Shown here one piece after another: positions 1 through 10,180 of a stretch of 64,000 nucleotides of DNA. The DNA is from an uncultured Pelagibacteraceae bacterium. Its GTDB lineage: Bacteria; Pseudomonadota; Alphaproteobacteria; Pelagibacterales; Pelagibacteraceae. The stretch lies in assembly GCA_902612235.1 (NCBI GenBank), contig CACMCJ010000001.1, forward strand, positions 62,001-126,000, read 5' to 3'. Under the pieces are notes generated by a model. The model was given only the letters and a program-made list of their open reading frames with translations, had not been told where the DNA came from and did not search any database. Every line of letters starts with the position of its first letter. Position 1 is the stretch's first letter. The position numbers were made by a program, and so were the translations under genes.

Positions 1-42
1 ATGTTTTGCAACAATATCGCGCACTTTTTCTATCGGTATCAT
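1..42 (-). CDS. prfA: 5' end of peptide chain release factor 1 (partial, runs off window)
   Basis: Reverse complement of 1-42 reads MIPIEKVRDIVAKH, resembling the RF-1 N-terminus; too short to be sure. Confidence 0.5.
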   Translation of the reverse strand, partial: MIPIEKVRDIVAKH

Positions 43-45
43 TAT

Positions 46-1140
46 TTAGTTATTTTTTTCTTTTACTTTGTCCTCAACAAGTTTCACAACTTTGTCGATT
101 ATCTCGGTGCTAGCTACTTTGCTATGTGGTAGGCCAGAGAGATATAAAAGATTACTGTCTTGTCCGCCTCCGGTTAATCCAATTTCTGTCTGTGCGGCTT
201 CACCGGGTCCATTAACTACACATCCTATTATGGATAGAGTTATAGGTTTTTTTACATGAGATAATTTTCTTTCCAATTCTTTAACAGTTTCGATTACTGG
301 AAAGGCTTGTCTTGCACAAGAAGGACATGAAATAATATTTACGCCTCTTGCTCTTATGCCTAATGATTTAAGGATTTCATAACCAGCTTTAACTTCATCA
401 GCTGGATCAGAAGATAGTGAAACTCTTATAGTGTCTCCAATTCCGTTCATTAAAAGCTGACCTATTCCGATTGATGACTTAATACTTCCTGTGAATAATC
501 CTCCAGCTTCTGTAATTCCTAAGTGTAATGGGTAATCACAAATTTTTGATAGTTGTTCGTAAGATTTGACAGTTAAAAAAACATCAGAAGATTTCACGCT
601 TATCTTAAAATTAAAAAAATCATTATCTTCTAATAATTTAATATTATACATCGCGCTTTCTACTAGAGCTTCAGGACAAGGTTCTTTAAATTTTTCAAGT
701 AATTTTTTTTCTAGAGAGCCCGCATTAACACCAATCCTGATAGAACAATTATTATCCTTTGCTGCTTTAACCACTTCCAAAATTCTATCTTTAGATCCAA
801 TATTCCCAGGATTTATTCTCAAACAACTTGCACCCATTTTGGCTGCCTCAATAGCCCTTTTATAATGAAAATGTATATCCGCAACTATTGGGGCTTTAAT
901 TTCTTTAACAATATGCTTCAAAGCTTTAGTAGACTCTTCATCAGGACATGAGACTCGAACTATATCTGCGCCTGCATTTTCTAAAACTTTAATTTGTTGA
1001 ACAGTTCTTTTTATGTCTGTAGTTAAAGTGTTTGTCATTGATTGAACACTTATTTGTGAATTGCCTCCAACAGAGACGTTCCCTACTTTAATCTTTCTTG
1101 TTTTTTTTCTATTTATAATTCTGTGTGGCCTAATTTCCAT
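46..1140 (-). CDS. ispG: 4-hydroxy-3-methylbut-2-en-1-yl diphosphate synthase (flavodoxin)
   Basis: ORF 364 aa; GcpE motifs [42 protein letters not shown]. Confidence 0.97.
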   Translation of the reverse strand: MEIRPHRIINRKKTRKIKVGNVSVGGNSQISVQSMTNTLTTDIKRTVQQIKVLENAGADIVRVSCPDEESTKALKHIVKEIKAPIVADIHFHYKRAIEAAKMGASCLRINPGNIGSKDRILEVVKAAKDNNCSIRIGVNAGSLEKKLLEKFKEPCPEALVESAMYNIKLLEDNDFFNFKISVKSSDVFLTVKSYEQLSKICDYPLHLGITEAGGLFTGSIKSSIGIGQLLMNGIGDTIRVSLSSDPADEVKAGYEILKSLGIRARGVNIISCPSCARQAFPVIETVKELERKLSHVKKPITLSIIGCVVNGPGEAAQTEIGLTGGGQDSNLLYLSGLPHSKVASTEIIDKVVKLVEDKVKEKNN

Positions 1141-1141
1141 T

Positions 1142-2353
1142 TTAATCTAGATCAAAAGCATTATGTAATTTTTTTACAGCTTTTAAAGTATCATTTTCAC
1201 TAATAATTACTGATATTTTTATCTCAGAAGTTGATATAGCTAGTATATTAATGTTTTCACGCGCTAAGCTTTTAAACATTTTAAATGTAACACCGGGTGT
1301 TGAAACCATACCCGCGCCAACTATTGAAATTTTTGAAACCTTTTCATCATGGCTTAAATTATTATAATGAATATCTTTATTTTCTTTAATAGTCTGAAGA
1401 GTCTTTAATAAATCATTTCTTTTTATAGTAAAAGTTATATCAGTAGTTTTATGATCCGAGGAGATATTTTGTATTACCATATCGACATTAATTTGTTTTT
1501 TACTTAACGGCTCAAATATACTTGCAGCAACGCCAGGTTTATCTTGAACACCCACTAAAGTTATTTTTGCATCATCTTTTGAATAAGCTACTCCTGTAAC
1601 ACTTTTTGTGTAATCTATATTTTGTTGATCAAAAATTTTTGTACCTTTTCTGTTAGTAAAAGTTGATTTTACTTCAAGAGGAATATTGTACATCATTGCA
1701 GTTTGAACAGCCGATGATTGCATTACTTTAGCACCAAGAGATGATAGCTCAAGCATTTCATCATAAGAAATTTTTTCTATTTTTTTTGCAACAGGAATTT
1801 TATTAGGATCGGATGAGTATACTCCGTCTACATCAGTGTATATTTCACAAGTTTCTGCATCAAATATTTTTGCAACTGCAACTGCTGTAGCGTCTGATCC
1901 TCCTCGTCCAATAGTTGTAATGTCACCATTTTTTGAAATACCTTGAAAACCAGGAATAATTGCTACACCCTTTTCTGACAAATATTTTTCAATTTTAGAA
2001 ACATTCATGTTGATTATCCTTGCATTAGAGTTCTCACCCTCTGTTAAAATTGGTATTTGCCAGTTTTGCCATGATTTTGATTTTACTCCTATTTCAATAA
2101 GAGCGCCAGCTAGTAAAGCGCTAGTAACTTGTTCTCCTGATGTTAAAAGAACGTCTAATTCTCTAGGGTTAAAGTTATTAGAAATGCTTTTTGATTTTTT
2201 TAATAGACTATCTGTTTCTCCTGACATCGCTGAGACAATAGCAATAATCTGATGATCTGCGTCAAATTCTCTTTTAATAATTTGTGCTACGTGTAATATT
2301 CTATCAATAGTTCCCACGGAAGTTCCACCAAATTTTAATACTTTTTTTGCCAT
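1142..2353 (-). CDS. lysC: aspartate kinase
   Basis: KFGGTSVG start, [12 protein letters not shown]-terminal ACT domains. Confidence 0.97.
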   Translation of the reverse strand: MAKKVLKFGGTSVGTIDRILHVAQIIKREFDADHQIIAIVSAMSGETDSLLKKSKSISNNFNPRELDVLLTSGEQVTSALLAGALIEIGVKSKSWQNWQIPILTEGENSNARIINMNVSKIEKYLSEKGVAIIPGFQGISKNGDITTIGRGGSDATAVAVAKIFDAETCEIYTDVDGVYSSDPNKIPVAKKIEKISYDEMLELSSLGAKVMQSSAVQTAMMYNIPLEVKSTFTNRKGTKIFDQQNIDYTKSVTGVAYSKDDAKITLVGVQDKPGVAASIFEPLSKKQINVDMVIQNISSDHKTTDITFTIKRNDLLKTLQTIKENKDIHYNNLSHDEKVSKISIVGAGMVSTPGVTFKMFKSLARENINILAISTSEIKISVIISENDTLKAVKKLHNAFDLD

Positions 2354-2415
2354 TGTATGATTTTAATATAATATAATTCGAACAAAATAAATTTTATTTA
2401 ATACATTAAAACTAG

Positions 2416-3141
2416 ATGACTACAATAAATAAAGAAGAAATTCAAAAGTTTTCAAAATTAGCTGATGAATGGTGGGATGTAAAAGGCAAATTTAAACCTT
2501 TACATATGTTTAACCCCGTAAGAATTGAATATATATTAGAGAACATAAAAAATCACTTTAAACTAGATGAGAAAAGAAAATTTTTACTTAAAGATTTAGC
2601 AATTTTAGATATCGGATGCGGAGGTGGATTAATTAGTGAACCCATGGCCCGTTTGGGGGGAGATGTTACAGGAATAGATGCTGCGGAAAAAAATATAAAA
2701 GTTGCAAGTCTGCATAGTAAAAAAAATAATTTAAAAATTAATTACATTAATAAATCTCCTGAGCAACTAAAAGAGAAAGAAAAATTTGACATTATTTTAA
2801 ATCTTGAGGTAGTCGAGCATGTAGATAACTTAGATATATATTTACAATCCTGTTATAATTTGTTGAAAAAAAACGGATTAATGTTTACTGCTACAATTAA
2901 TAGAACTTTTACATCATATGTAAAAGCAATAATTGGAGCTGAGTATATATTAAGATGGTTGCCTATTGGAACACATGATTGGAATAAATTTATTAAACCA
3001 GAAGAAATTCAAAATATGCTCTCAGAAAAAAAATTTTCAACAGTTGATGTTAAAGGGTTAGAATTTAATCCAATTTTTAATAAATGGAAAAAGTCTAATA
3101 ATTTTTCTGTAAATTATATTGTTTGCAGCACTAAGAACTAA
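2416..3141 (+). CDS. ubiG: 3-demethylubiquinone-9 3-O-methyltransferase
   Basis: DEWWDVKGKFKPLHMFNPVR and LDIGCGGGLISEPMARLG motifs typical of UbiG. Confidence 0.95.
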   Translation: MTTINKEEIQKFSKLADEWWDVKGKFKPLHMFNPVRIEYILENIKNHFKLDEKRKFLLKDLAILDIGCGGGLISEPMARLGGDVTGIDAAEKNIKVASLHSKKNNLKINYINKSPEQLKEKEKFDIILNLEVVEHVDNLDIYLQSCYNLLKKNGLMFTATINRTFTSYVKAIIGAEYILRWLPIGTHDWNKFIKPEEIQNMLSEKKFSTVDVKGLEFNPIFNKWKKSNNFSVNYIVCSTKN

Positions 3142-3563
3142 TTATCCTTACTTACCCATGGAATACTAATCAAATCAATACCCTCCTCAGTAAGTTCATC
3201 TCTTTCCTCTGGGGTTGTCGTTCCATAAATTGATTTTTTAGTATTTCTATCATAATAAACTTCCCTGACTTTTTGGCTAAATTTATCTCCGACATATTCA
3301 AAATTTTTTTCAACAAATTTTCTTATTCTTAAAAGCTCATTTTTTTTAGTTGACAAATTTTCCTTTAATAAAATTGTATTTTCATCTTTATCTTTTTTAC
3401 TGCCTGAAATCATTGGGGCCATAATGGACTTTTTAATATTATTTGATGAGCAATAAATACACTCTAGTAAATTTTTTTTATTTAACTTATCAAACTCGTT
3501 AGAGTTAGAAAACCAGCTTTCGAACTCATGTCCCTTACAGCATCTTAAAATGTATTTTATCAT
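3138..3563 (-). CDS. DUF1178 family protein
   Basis: MIKYxLxCxxGHEFESWF N-terminus and CxxC pattern of the family. Confidence 0.85.
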   Translation of the reverse strand: MIKYILRCCKGHEFESWFSNSNEFDKLNKKNLLECIYCSSNNIKKSIMAPMISGSKKDKDENTILLKENLSTKKNELLRIRKFVEKNFEYVGDKFSQKVREVYYDRNTKKSIYGTTTPEERDELTEEGIDLISIPWVSKDN

Positions 3564-3575
3564 AGCTTTATAATT

Positions 3576-4880
3576 TCAGTTTCTGTAGTCTGCATTGATA
3601 TCTATATAATCATGAGTGAAGTCACATGTATAACACTCAAAAGCATCACTTCCTAGCTTTAAATTAATTTCGATAAGAACTGAGTCCCATTTCATATATT
3701 CTTTCAATTTTTTTTCATCATAACTTTCAGAGATTTTTCCATTTTCGGCAACAATAAAATCACCTATTTTTATTTTTAATTTTTTGATATCAATCTGTTC
3801 TCCTGATTTACCTATTCCCATTACAATTCTTCCCCAATTAGGGTCTTCTCCAGCTACAGCAGTTTTAATTAAAGGAGAGTTAGCAACGGAGAAGGCAATA
3901 TTTTTTGCACTTCCTAAAGACTTCGCGTTTATAACTTTAATTGTTAAAAATTTTTTAGCTCCTTCACCATCAACAATAATTTGTTGAGCTAAATTTAAGC
4001 ACAATTTTTTTAAACTTAATTCAAATTTTTGTACAACTTTATCGTTTAATGATAAATTTTGACCTATCTTTATCGCTCTTGTTGAAAATATTGAAACCAT
4101 ATCATTTGTGGATTGATCGCTATCAACTGTTATCGCATTAAAACTATTTGAGACTGCTCTTTTAAGAAGTGATCTTAATAAGTTTGAATTTATATCAGCA
4201 TTAGTAAAAATAAAAGAGAGCATTGTAGCTAAATTTGGTGCGATCATTCCTGATCCTTTTGCGATACCACAAATTTTTACTAACTCGTCTCCAACTATAA
4301 TTTCCTCATAAGCTACTTTAGGTTTTGTATCAGTTGTCATCATTCCCGAGGCAACTTTTAACCAAAATAATTTATTGTGCTGACTTTTAAGTTTATCGAC
4401 TAAATCCGGTAAAGTATTTTTTATTTTTTCAACAGGAAATTCCTCCCCTATCACCCCTGTAGAGGCAAAAATCAAATCTTTTATTTTAACGGTTTCAGAT
4501 GTACCAGTTTCTGTTTTTGACTCTTTTAAAGTCAATATTCTTGATAAATTTTTTGCTATAATATCTAAACTTTCTTTCCCTTGTTTTCCAGTAAATGTAT
4601 TTGCATTTTTAGTGTTAACCATTAATCCTTTGATGAGTTTTTTATGTGAATTATTGTTCCAAGAAATGGTCTCAGAAACTATGCTATTAGTTGTTGTTAC
4701 TGAAGCATAGTTTGCTCCTTTGCTAAAATAAAATAATGTTAGATCATCCCTTCCATTTCCATATAGGTCAGCAGAGACAGCTGACATCTCAAGACCTTCA
4801 ATATGTTTAAGGTTTTGAAACTCCCCCATTTTCGACATTTTAGTTTTATCGTTCAGGAAATTTTTTAAATTTATCGTCAT
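3576..4880 (-). CDS. argJ: bifunctional glutamate N-acetyltransferase / amino-acid acetyltransferase
   Basis: KGSGMIAPNLATMLSF autoprocessing site, GEDPNWGRI motif. Confidence 0.95.
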   Translation of the reverse strand: MTINLKNFLNDKTKMSKMGEFQNLKHIEGLEMSAVSADLYGNGRDDLTLFYFSKGANYASVTTTNSIVSETISWNNNSHKKLIKGLMVNTKNANTFTGKQGKESLDIIAKNLSRILTLKESKTETGTSETVKIKDLIFASTGVIGEEFPVEKIKNTLPDLVDKLKSQHNKLFWLKVASGMMTTDTKPKVAYEEIIVGDELVKICGIAKGSGMIAPNLATMLSFIFTNADINSNLLRSLLKRAVSNSFNAITVDSDQSTNDMVSIFSTRAIKIGQNLSLNDKVVQKFELSLKKLCLNLAQQIIVDGEGAKKFLTIKVINAKSLGSAKNIAFSVANSPLIKTAVAGEDPNWGRIVMGIGKSGEQIDIKKLKIKIGDFIVAENGKISESYDEKKLKEYMKWDSVLIEINLKLGSDAFECYTCDFTHDYIDINADYRN

Positions 4881-4924
4881 AATTACTGTTTAATTTAGAT
4901 AATAAATACATATATAGATGTATA

Positions 4925-7480
4925 ATGAATGTATTTACAAGAGCTTTTAATAAAATATTTAAAAGCACTAATCAACTAGAATTAGATAAAACAAAGAGTT
5001 TGATCTCTGCCATTAATAGCAAAGAAGATCTTGTTAAATCTCTATCAGATGGTGAATTCAAAGAGAGAACATTAAACCTAAAACGATCAGTTCAAGAGGG
5101 AAGCACTCTGGAGTCTATCCTTCCAGAAAGTTTTGCGCTTGTAAGAGAAGCCGCTAAAAGAACGTTGGGGGAAAGACACTATGACGTACAATTAGCTGGT
5201 GGAATTATTTTACACGGAGGTAAAATTGCCGAAATGAAAACTGGGGAAGGTAAAACTTTAGTCTCGACACTTCCTGCTTATTTAAATTCCTTATCTGGTA
5301 AAGGAGTTCATATAGTAACTGTTAACGATTACCTTGCAAAAAGAGACTCGGAATGGATGGGTAAAGTTTTTAATTTTTTAGGCACCTCAACAGGATGTAT
5401 TACAAATGAACTCGATGATAATGAGAGAAAAAAAAATTATAATTGCGATATAACATATGCAACAAATAATGAATTAGGATTTGATTATCTAAGAGACAAT
5501 ATGAAATATGAGCTAAATGAAATGGTTCAAAGAGACTATAATTTTTGTATTGTCGATGAGGTGGACAGTATTTTAATTGATGAGTCTAGAACTCCTTTAA
5601 TTATATCTGGAAGATTAGAAGATAAGACAAATCTTTATTCAATTTCTAATGAACTTATCAAACATATAAAAAAAGGAGATTTTGAGTTAGATGAAAAAAA
5701 TAAAAATGTAATATTAACTGATATAGGAATAGACAAAATTGAAAAATTATCTATTCAAAAAAGAATTTTAAAAAATAATAATTTTTATGACCCCGAAAAT
5801 TTAAGCCTTGTACACCATATTAATCAAGCTCTAAAAGCAAATATGATTTTTAAAAAGGACTCAGATTATATTGTCAGAGATGGAAAAGTTCAAATTATTG
5901 ATGAGTTTACTGGAAGAGTTTTAAGTGGAAGAAGATTTTCTGATGGATTGCATCAAGCTTTGGAAGCTAAGGAAAATGTAAATATTGAGGAAGAGAATCA
6001 AACCTTGGCGTCAATTACTTATCAAAATTATTTTCGATTATATAAAAAACTATCTGGTATGACTGGAACCGCAATGACTGAAGCAGAAGAATTTTATGAT
6101 ATCTATAAACTAAACGTGGTTTCAATCCCCACTAATAAAAAAATGGTAAGGAAAGATCATAACGATCAAATTTTTAGAACAGAGCTAGAAAAGTATAACT
6201 CCATCACTAAAAAAATTATAGAATGTAATAAGATAGGTCAGCCGGTTTTAGTAGGCACAACTAGTATTGAAAAGTCAGAAAAAATATCTTCATTTTTAAA
6301 TCAGAAAAATATTAAACATAATGTTCTTAATGCTAAACATCATGAGCAAGAGGCTAAAATTGTAGCAGAAGCAGGAAAAATTGGAGCTGTAACTATTGCA
6401 ACAAATATGGCTGGAAGAGGAACTGACATAAAGCTTGGAGGTAACAAAGATTTTTTCGAGGAAGGTCAAGAGAGTAATACTAAACAAATTGAAAAAGATA
6501 TGACTAAAGTAAAACAGCTTGGGGGTCTATTTATTATTGGTACCGAAAGACATGAAAGCAGAAGAATAGATAATCAATTGAGAGGTAGAGCTGGTAGACA
6601 GGGTGATCCCGGAAGTTCAATATTTTTTATTAGTTTACAAGATGAATTGATGAGAATATTTGGAGGCGATTCTATAGACGGAATGTTAAAAAAATTAGGT
6701 CTTAAACAAAATGAGTCTATTGATCACCCTTGGATAAATAAGGCTATGGAAAGGGCTCAAAAAAAAGTGGAGTCTAGAAATTTTGATATAAGAAAGTCAC
6801 TCATAAAATTTGATGATGTAATGAATGATCAAAGACAAGTGATTTTTTCACAAAGATTGAAGATATTAAAAAACGAAAATATAGACTCAATTTTGAATGA
6901 TTTTTTAGGAGAGATCTTAATTTCTTTAGAAAATTTTAAAAGTATTTATCAAAAATCAAAGGATAAAAAAAATTATTTAACATCAATGAAAAATAGTTTA
7001 GGAAATATAATTAGTGATGACGAGCTGCTAGCAATTTCTTCACTTGACAAAAAACAATTTATAGAAAAAATTAAAAGTACTTATTCTAATAAAAAAAAAG
7101 ACAGAATAAGTAGTATTGGTTTAGAACAAAATACTGTATTAGAAAAAAGAATTTTTTTACAAATAATAGATTTCACATGGAGATCGCATTTACAATACCT
7201 TGAACAATTAAGACAAGTAATTGGCTTAAGATCGTATGGACAAAAAGACCCTTTATCTGAATTTAAAAAAGAGGCGTTTACGCTTTTCGAGGGTTTGTTG
7301 CTTAAAATCAAAAATGATTTAATTAAATTTTTACTTAATCTTAATATAGTTATTCCTGAGGAAAAAGCTCAAGAAAGTGAGCAATCAAAAGCACAGACTG
7401 AAAATAAGAAAATTGGAAGAAATGAAAAATGTCCGTGTGGCTCTGGAAAAAAGTATAAACACTGTTGTGGTTTGATATAG
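4925..7480 (+). CDS. secA: preprotein translocase subunit SecA
   Basis: 851 aa; MKTGEGKTL Walker A, DEVDSILIDE, C-terminal zinc motif CPCGSGKKYKHCCG. Confidence 0.98.
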   Translation: MNVFTRAFNKIFKSTNQLELDKTKSLISAINSKEDLVKSLSDGEFKERTLNLKRSVQEGSTLESILPESFALVREAAKRTLGERHYDVQLAGGIILHGGKIAEMKTGEGKTLVSTLPAYLNSLSGKGVHIVTVNDYLAKRDSEWMGKVFNFLGTSTGCITNELDDNERKKNYNCDITYATNNELGFDYLRDNMKYELNEMVQRDYNFCIVDEVDSILIDESRTPLIISGRLEDKTNLYSISNELIKHIKKGDFELDEKNKNVILTDIGIDKIEKLSIQKRILKNNNFYDPENLSLVHHINQALKANMIFKKDSDYIVRDGKVQIIDEFTGRVLSGRRFSDGLHQALEAKENVNIEEENQTLASITYQNYFRLYKKLSGMTGTAMTEAEEFYDIYKLNVVSIPTNKKMVRKDHNDQIFRTELEKYNSITKKIIECNKIGQPVLVGTTSIEKSEKISSFLNQKNIKHNVLNAKHHEQEAKIVAEAGKIGAVTIATNMAGRGTDIKLGGNKDFFEEGQESNTKQIEKDMTKVKQLGGLFIIGTERHESRRIDNQLRGRAGRQGDPGSSIFFISLQDELMRIFGGDSIDGMLKKLGLKQNESIDHPWINKAMERAQKKVESRNFDIRKSLIKFDDVMNDQRQVIFSQRLKILKNENIDSILNDFLGEILISLENFKSIYQKSKDKKNYLTSMKNSLGNIISDDELLAISSLDKKQFIEKIKSTYSNKKKDRISSIGLEQNTVLEKRIFLQIIDFTWRSHLQYLEQLRQVIGLRSYGQKDPLSEFKKEAFTLFEGLLLKIKNDLIKFLLNLNIVIPEEKAQESEQSKAQTENKKIGRNEKCPCGSGKKYKHCCGLI

Positions 7481-7482
7481 TA

Positions 7483-7926
7483 TTAAAAAATAGGATTATA
7501 CGCCCACTGTAAAAGAGCCTGTCTTTGTCTTCTTCTGCATTTTAAATCTCCCTCCTCACAATTTTTTTTTACAGCTGGCCCATGTCTGTCACCAAATGCC
7601 TTCCACCTTTTAATTTGGACTTTATCAATTTCAGGAATTCTTCTTCCTGTTTTAAATCTACAATACCATTGAAACCAGCCTAAAGGGTCTTCTTTAAATA
7701 TCCATCCTTTATCTATCCATTCCTTTCTTGAGAGACCTGATTCAATTTTAAAAAAATTTAAATTTACATCAAAAGTTTTACTAATTTTTGCTTTGGTAAA
7801 CCATTGTTTTGGAAATTCTTTTATACTACCTTCTGAAAAATATGCACCACCAAACACTCCAAGCTCGAGCATTCTTTTCGGAGTTAATTGTGGTTTAAAT
7901 GTTTTATAAAATTCCTTTTGAATCAT
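7483..7926 (-). CDS. conserved hypothetical protein (MLELGVFGG...DPLGWFQWYCR...RRRQRQALLQWAY family)
   Basis: 147 aa ORF in codon-consistent gap; family recognised from motif memory only. Confidence 0.7.
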   Translation of the reverse strand: MIQKEFYKTFKPQLTPKRMLELGVFGGAYFSEGSIKEFPKQWFTKAKISKTFDVNLNFFKIESGLSRKEWIDKGWIFKEDPLGWFQWYCRFKTGRRIPEIDKVQIKRWKAFGDRHGPAVKKNCEEGDLKCRRRQRQALLQWAYNPIF

Positions 7927-7948
7927 TACTGAATTATTTCAGTATAAC

Positions 7949-9355
7949 CTATTTTGTCTCTCGCGTATTTGCATGAAATGACTCTGTAAAAGGTATTGGA
8001 ACTACAACCGCATCAACAGGTTTATTAGAATATTTTTTTGGTAAATGAACTTTATATTTTTTACCAAAATTACCAGTCGGAAAACCGTTGCTATTTAAGT
8101 TCCCTTCATATGGAACATAGCCCATAGCAATATTAGTGCCTTTTTCTGGATGATACCATGGGGATGTTATATAACCCACAGGTTTGCCTCCATTAGCGTG
8201 AGAAATCAGATAAAAGTCATTTGCATAATCTTCAATAGGTTTTCCTCCTAATTCTATACCAACTAATTGAAGTTTGTATGGTTTCTCACCGTTTTTTAAT
8301 TGCTGCTTCATTTTTTCTAAAGCTTCTTTACCAATATAATCGGATTGTTTGTTCCATTCACCTTTACCTGATAAAGATACTTGGTAGCCTAAATTACACT
8401 GAAATGGATTATGTTCATGATCCATATCTTGTCCCCACGAAAGGATTCCTGCCTGAATCCTTCTATGATGCGCTGGAGCAATTACCATTAGTTTATGTTT
8501 CTTTCCTGCTTTGAGAACTGCATTCCACATATCTTCAGCATATAAAGTTGCGTTTCTTAAATAAATTTCATAACCAGCCTCGCCAGAGAATCCAGATTGA
8601 GAAATAACGCAACTTCTTCCACCCACTTTTGCTTCTGCTAATCCATAAAAAGGCATATTATCCAGGTCAACTTGATCTCCAATTAAGTCATTCATTAAAG
8701 CTTTTGATTTAGGCCCTTGTATTTGAACTGGACAAGCATCAATTTCATCAATTTCAACATTAAATCTTTTATCAGCGTTAACTCCCTGTAAGTATAATCC
8801 AATATCAGAGTCTGACAAACTAAACCAAAATTCATCATTAGCAACACGCATTAAAACTGGATCATTTAATACTCCACCTTTATAGTTACAAAGAATTACA
8901 TAACGACCTCTCATTGTTGAAATTTTCGTTGCGTCTCTTGTTATTACATAATCAGTAAATTTTTCGGCGTCCGGACCTTTGACTCTAATTTGTCTCTCAA
9001 CAGCTACATTCCACATAGTTACATGGTTTTTTATGGCATTATATTCTACCATTGCTCCACCTTTCTCGGGTCTCACATATCCTCTAGGATGGTAAATACG
9101 ATTATAAATTGTTGCTCTCCAACAACCAGCTTGCATAGATAAATGCCAGTAGGGTGATTTTCTCACTCGCGTAGAAATTAACATTTCGACTTTTGTAGGA
9201 CCGCTTTGTCTTAAGTTGTAAGGTACCTGTCTGTCAGATTGATCAACGGATGTTTCATGTCTAATTTTACTATAATCAACTTTTTCTGGTTTAAATGAAA
9301 TTAATTTAAATTTTTTTTTGGGTTTTTTTTTAAATTTTTTTTTTTTCTTAGGCAT
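7949..9355 (-). CDS. GcvT-fold tetrahydrofolate-dependent aminomethyltransferase/O- or N-demethylase (LigM/DesA-like)
   Basis: GcvT-like central region (VQIQGPKSKALMNDL, SGFSGEAGYEIYL) and C-terminal DAVVVPIPFTESFHANTRE; co-located with metF and fhs. Confidence 0.8.
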   Translation of the reverse strand: MPKKKKKFKKKPKKKFKLISFKPEKVDYSKIRHETSVDQSDRQVPYNLRQSGPTKVEMLISTRVRKSPYWHLSMQAGCWRATIYNRIYHPRGYVRPEKGGAMVEYNAIKNHVTMWNVAVERQIRVKGPDAEKFTDYVITRDATKISTMRGRYVILCNYKGGVLNDPVLMRVANDEFWFSLSDSDIGLYLQGVNADKRFNVEIDEIDACPVQIQGPKSKALMNDLIGDQVDLDNMPFYGLAEAKVGGRSCVISQSGFSGEAGYEIYLRNATLYAEDMWNAVLKAGKKHKLMVIAPAHHRRIQAGILSWGQDMDHEHNPFQCNLGYQVSLSGKGEWNKQSDYIGKEALEKMKQQLKNGEKPYKLQLVGIELGGKPIEDYANDFYLISHANGGKPVGYITSPWYHPEKGTNIAMGYVPYEGNLNSNGFPTGNFGKKYKVHLPKKYSNKPVDAVVVPIPFTESFHANTRETK

Positions 9356-10076
9356 AATTGTTTTTTTCTAACCATTTATTAGTCTCCTTCAAACCACCAA
9401 ATGTATAAATATGAAAGTTTTGAGTAGAAGATTTTAAATTTTTTATAAGATCATTTGGATCTTTAGGTCTAAGCAAATCTACAGCTTTTGTTGCATTTGA
9501 TTTAAGAAAATTTAAAGAATTTTTCGCACCAACGATACTAGCAAACTTAAGTAAACTACTTATTTTTAAGGGACCAGTGATTCCAACATGAACTGGTAAA
9601 GTTTGTTTAGAAATAAACTTAATTATCGGATCAGGATCTAATAACCACTGAGTTACGATATAGTCTGCAAAAGGCATTTTATCTTTCATAGCTTTTTCTA
9701 AATCTGAATCCGATATATCAGGGGACCCGTCCGGGTGTCCAGCAATTCCTATCTTCATTCCATTGAATAATCCTGTATCTAAAATTTGCAACGAACAGTG
9801 GTAATTTCCAATAGGTTCAGCACTCCCTCCTATTACCAAAGCTTGTTTTACGCCAAAATCTTTACACATGTTAACGTAATCTTTAAGAGCATCGAAGTTC
9901 TTAATCGAACGAGCCGGAAAATGGGGGATAGGATTAAACCCGGATTGAACTAATTCTTTTGCTTTGTTCGCTACCTCTCTGTAATCATTTCCAGGTAGCA
10001 TAGTAATATAAACATCTTTAAGCTTGGGTAATACTGAAAGATCAGTCTTCATTGTTATTTCTAAAGAAAAATTCAT
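9348..10076 (-). CDS. short methylenetetrahydrofolate reductase family protein
   Basis: 242 aa; MTHFR-like TIM barrel features (NPIPHFPARSI, GIAGHPDG, PVHVGITG); overlaps demethylase ORF by 8 nt. Confidence 0.8.
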   Translation of the reverse strand: MNFSLEITMKTDLSVLPKLKDVYITMLPGNDYREVANKAKELVQSGFNPIPHFPARSIKNFDALKDYVNMCKDFGVKQALVIGGSAEPIGNYHCSLQILDTGLFNGMKIGIAGHPDGSPDISDSDLEKAMKDKMPFADYIVTQWLLDPDPIIKFISKQTLPVHVGITGPLKISSLLKFASIVGAKNSLNFLKSNATKAVDLLRPKDPNDLIKNLKSSTQNFHIYTFGGLKETNKWLEKNNYA

Positions 10077-10133
10077 ATATTTTGGGATATATCAATGAAA
10101 CCCATCAAGTGTCCAGAAAAATCAATTAAGTAA

Positions 10134-10168
10134 AGATTTGACTTTGTGCTTTTATAATAGTCAAATCT
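10134..10168. promoter_or_regulatory. 9-bp perfect inverted repeat flanking a TATAAT in the metF/fdh divergent region
   Basis: AGATTTGAC (10134-10142) / GTCAAATCT (10160-10168), TATAAT at 10153-10158. Confidence 0.55.
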
Positions 10169-10180
10169 CTCCAAGAAAAA

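Noticed and set aside
68-865. Plus-strand ORFs 68..259 and 566..865 antisense to ispG
   Set aside because: They lie wholly opposite a well-supported gene and have no recognisable protein motifs; typical shadow ORFs.
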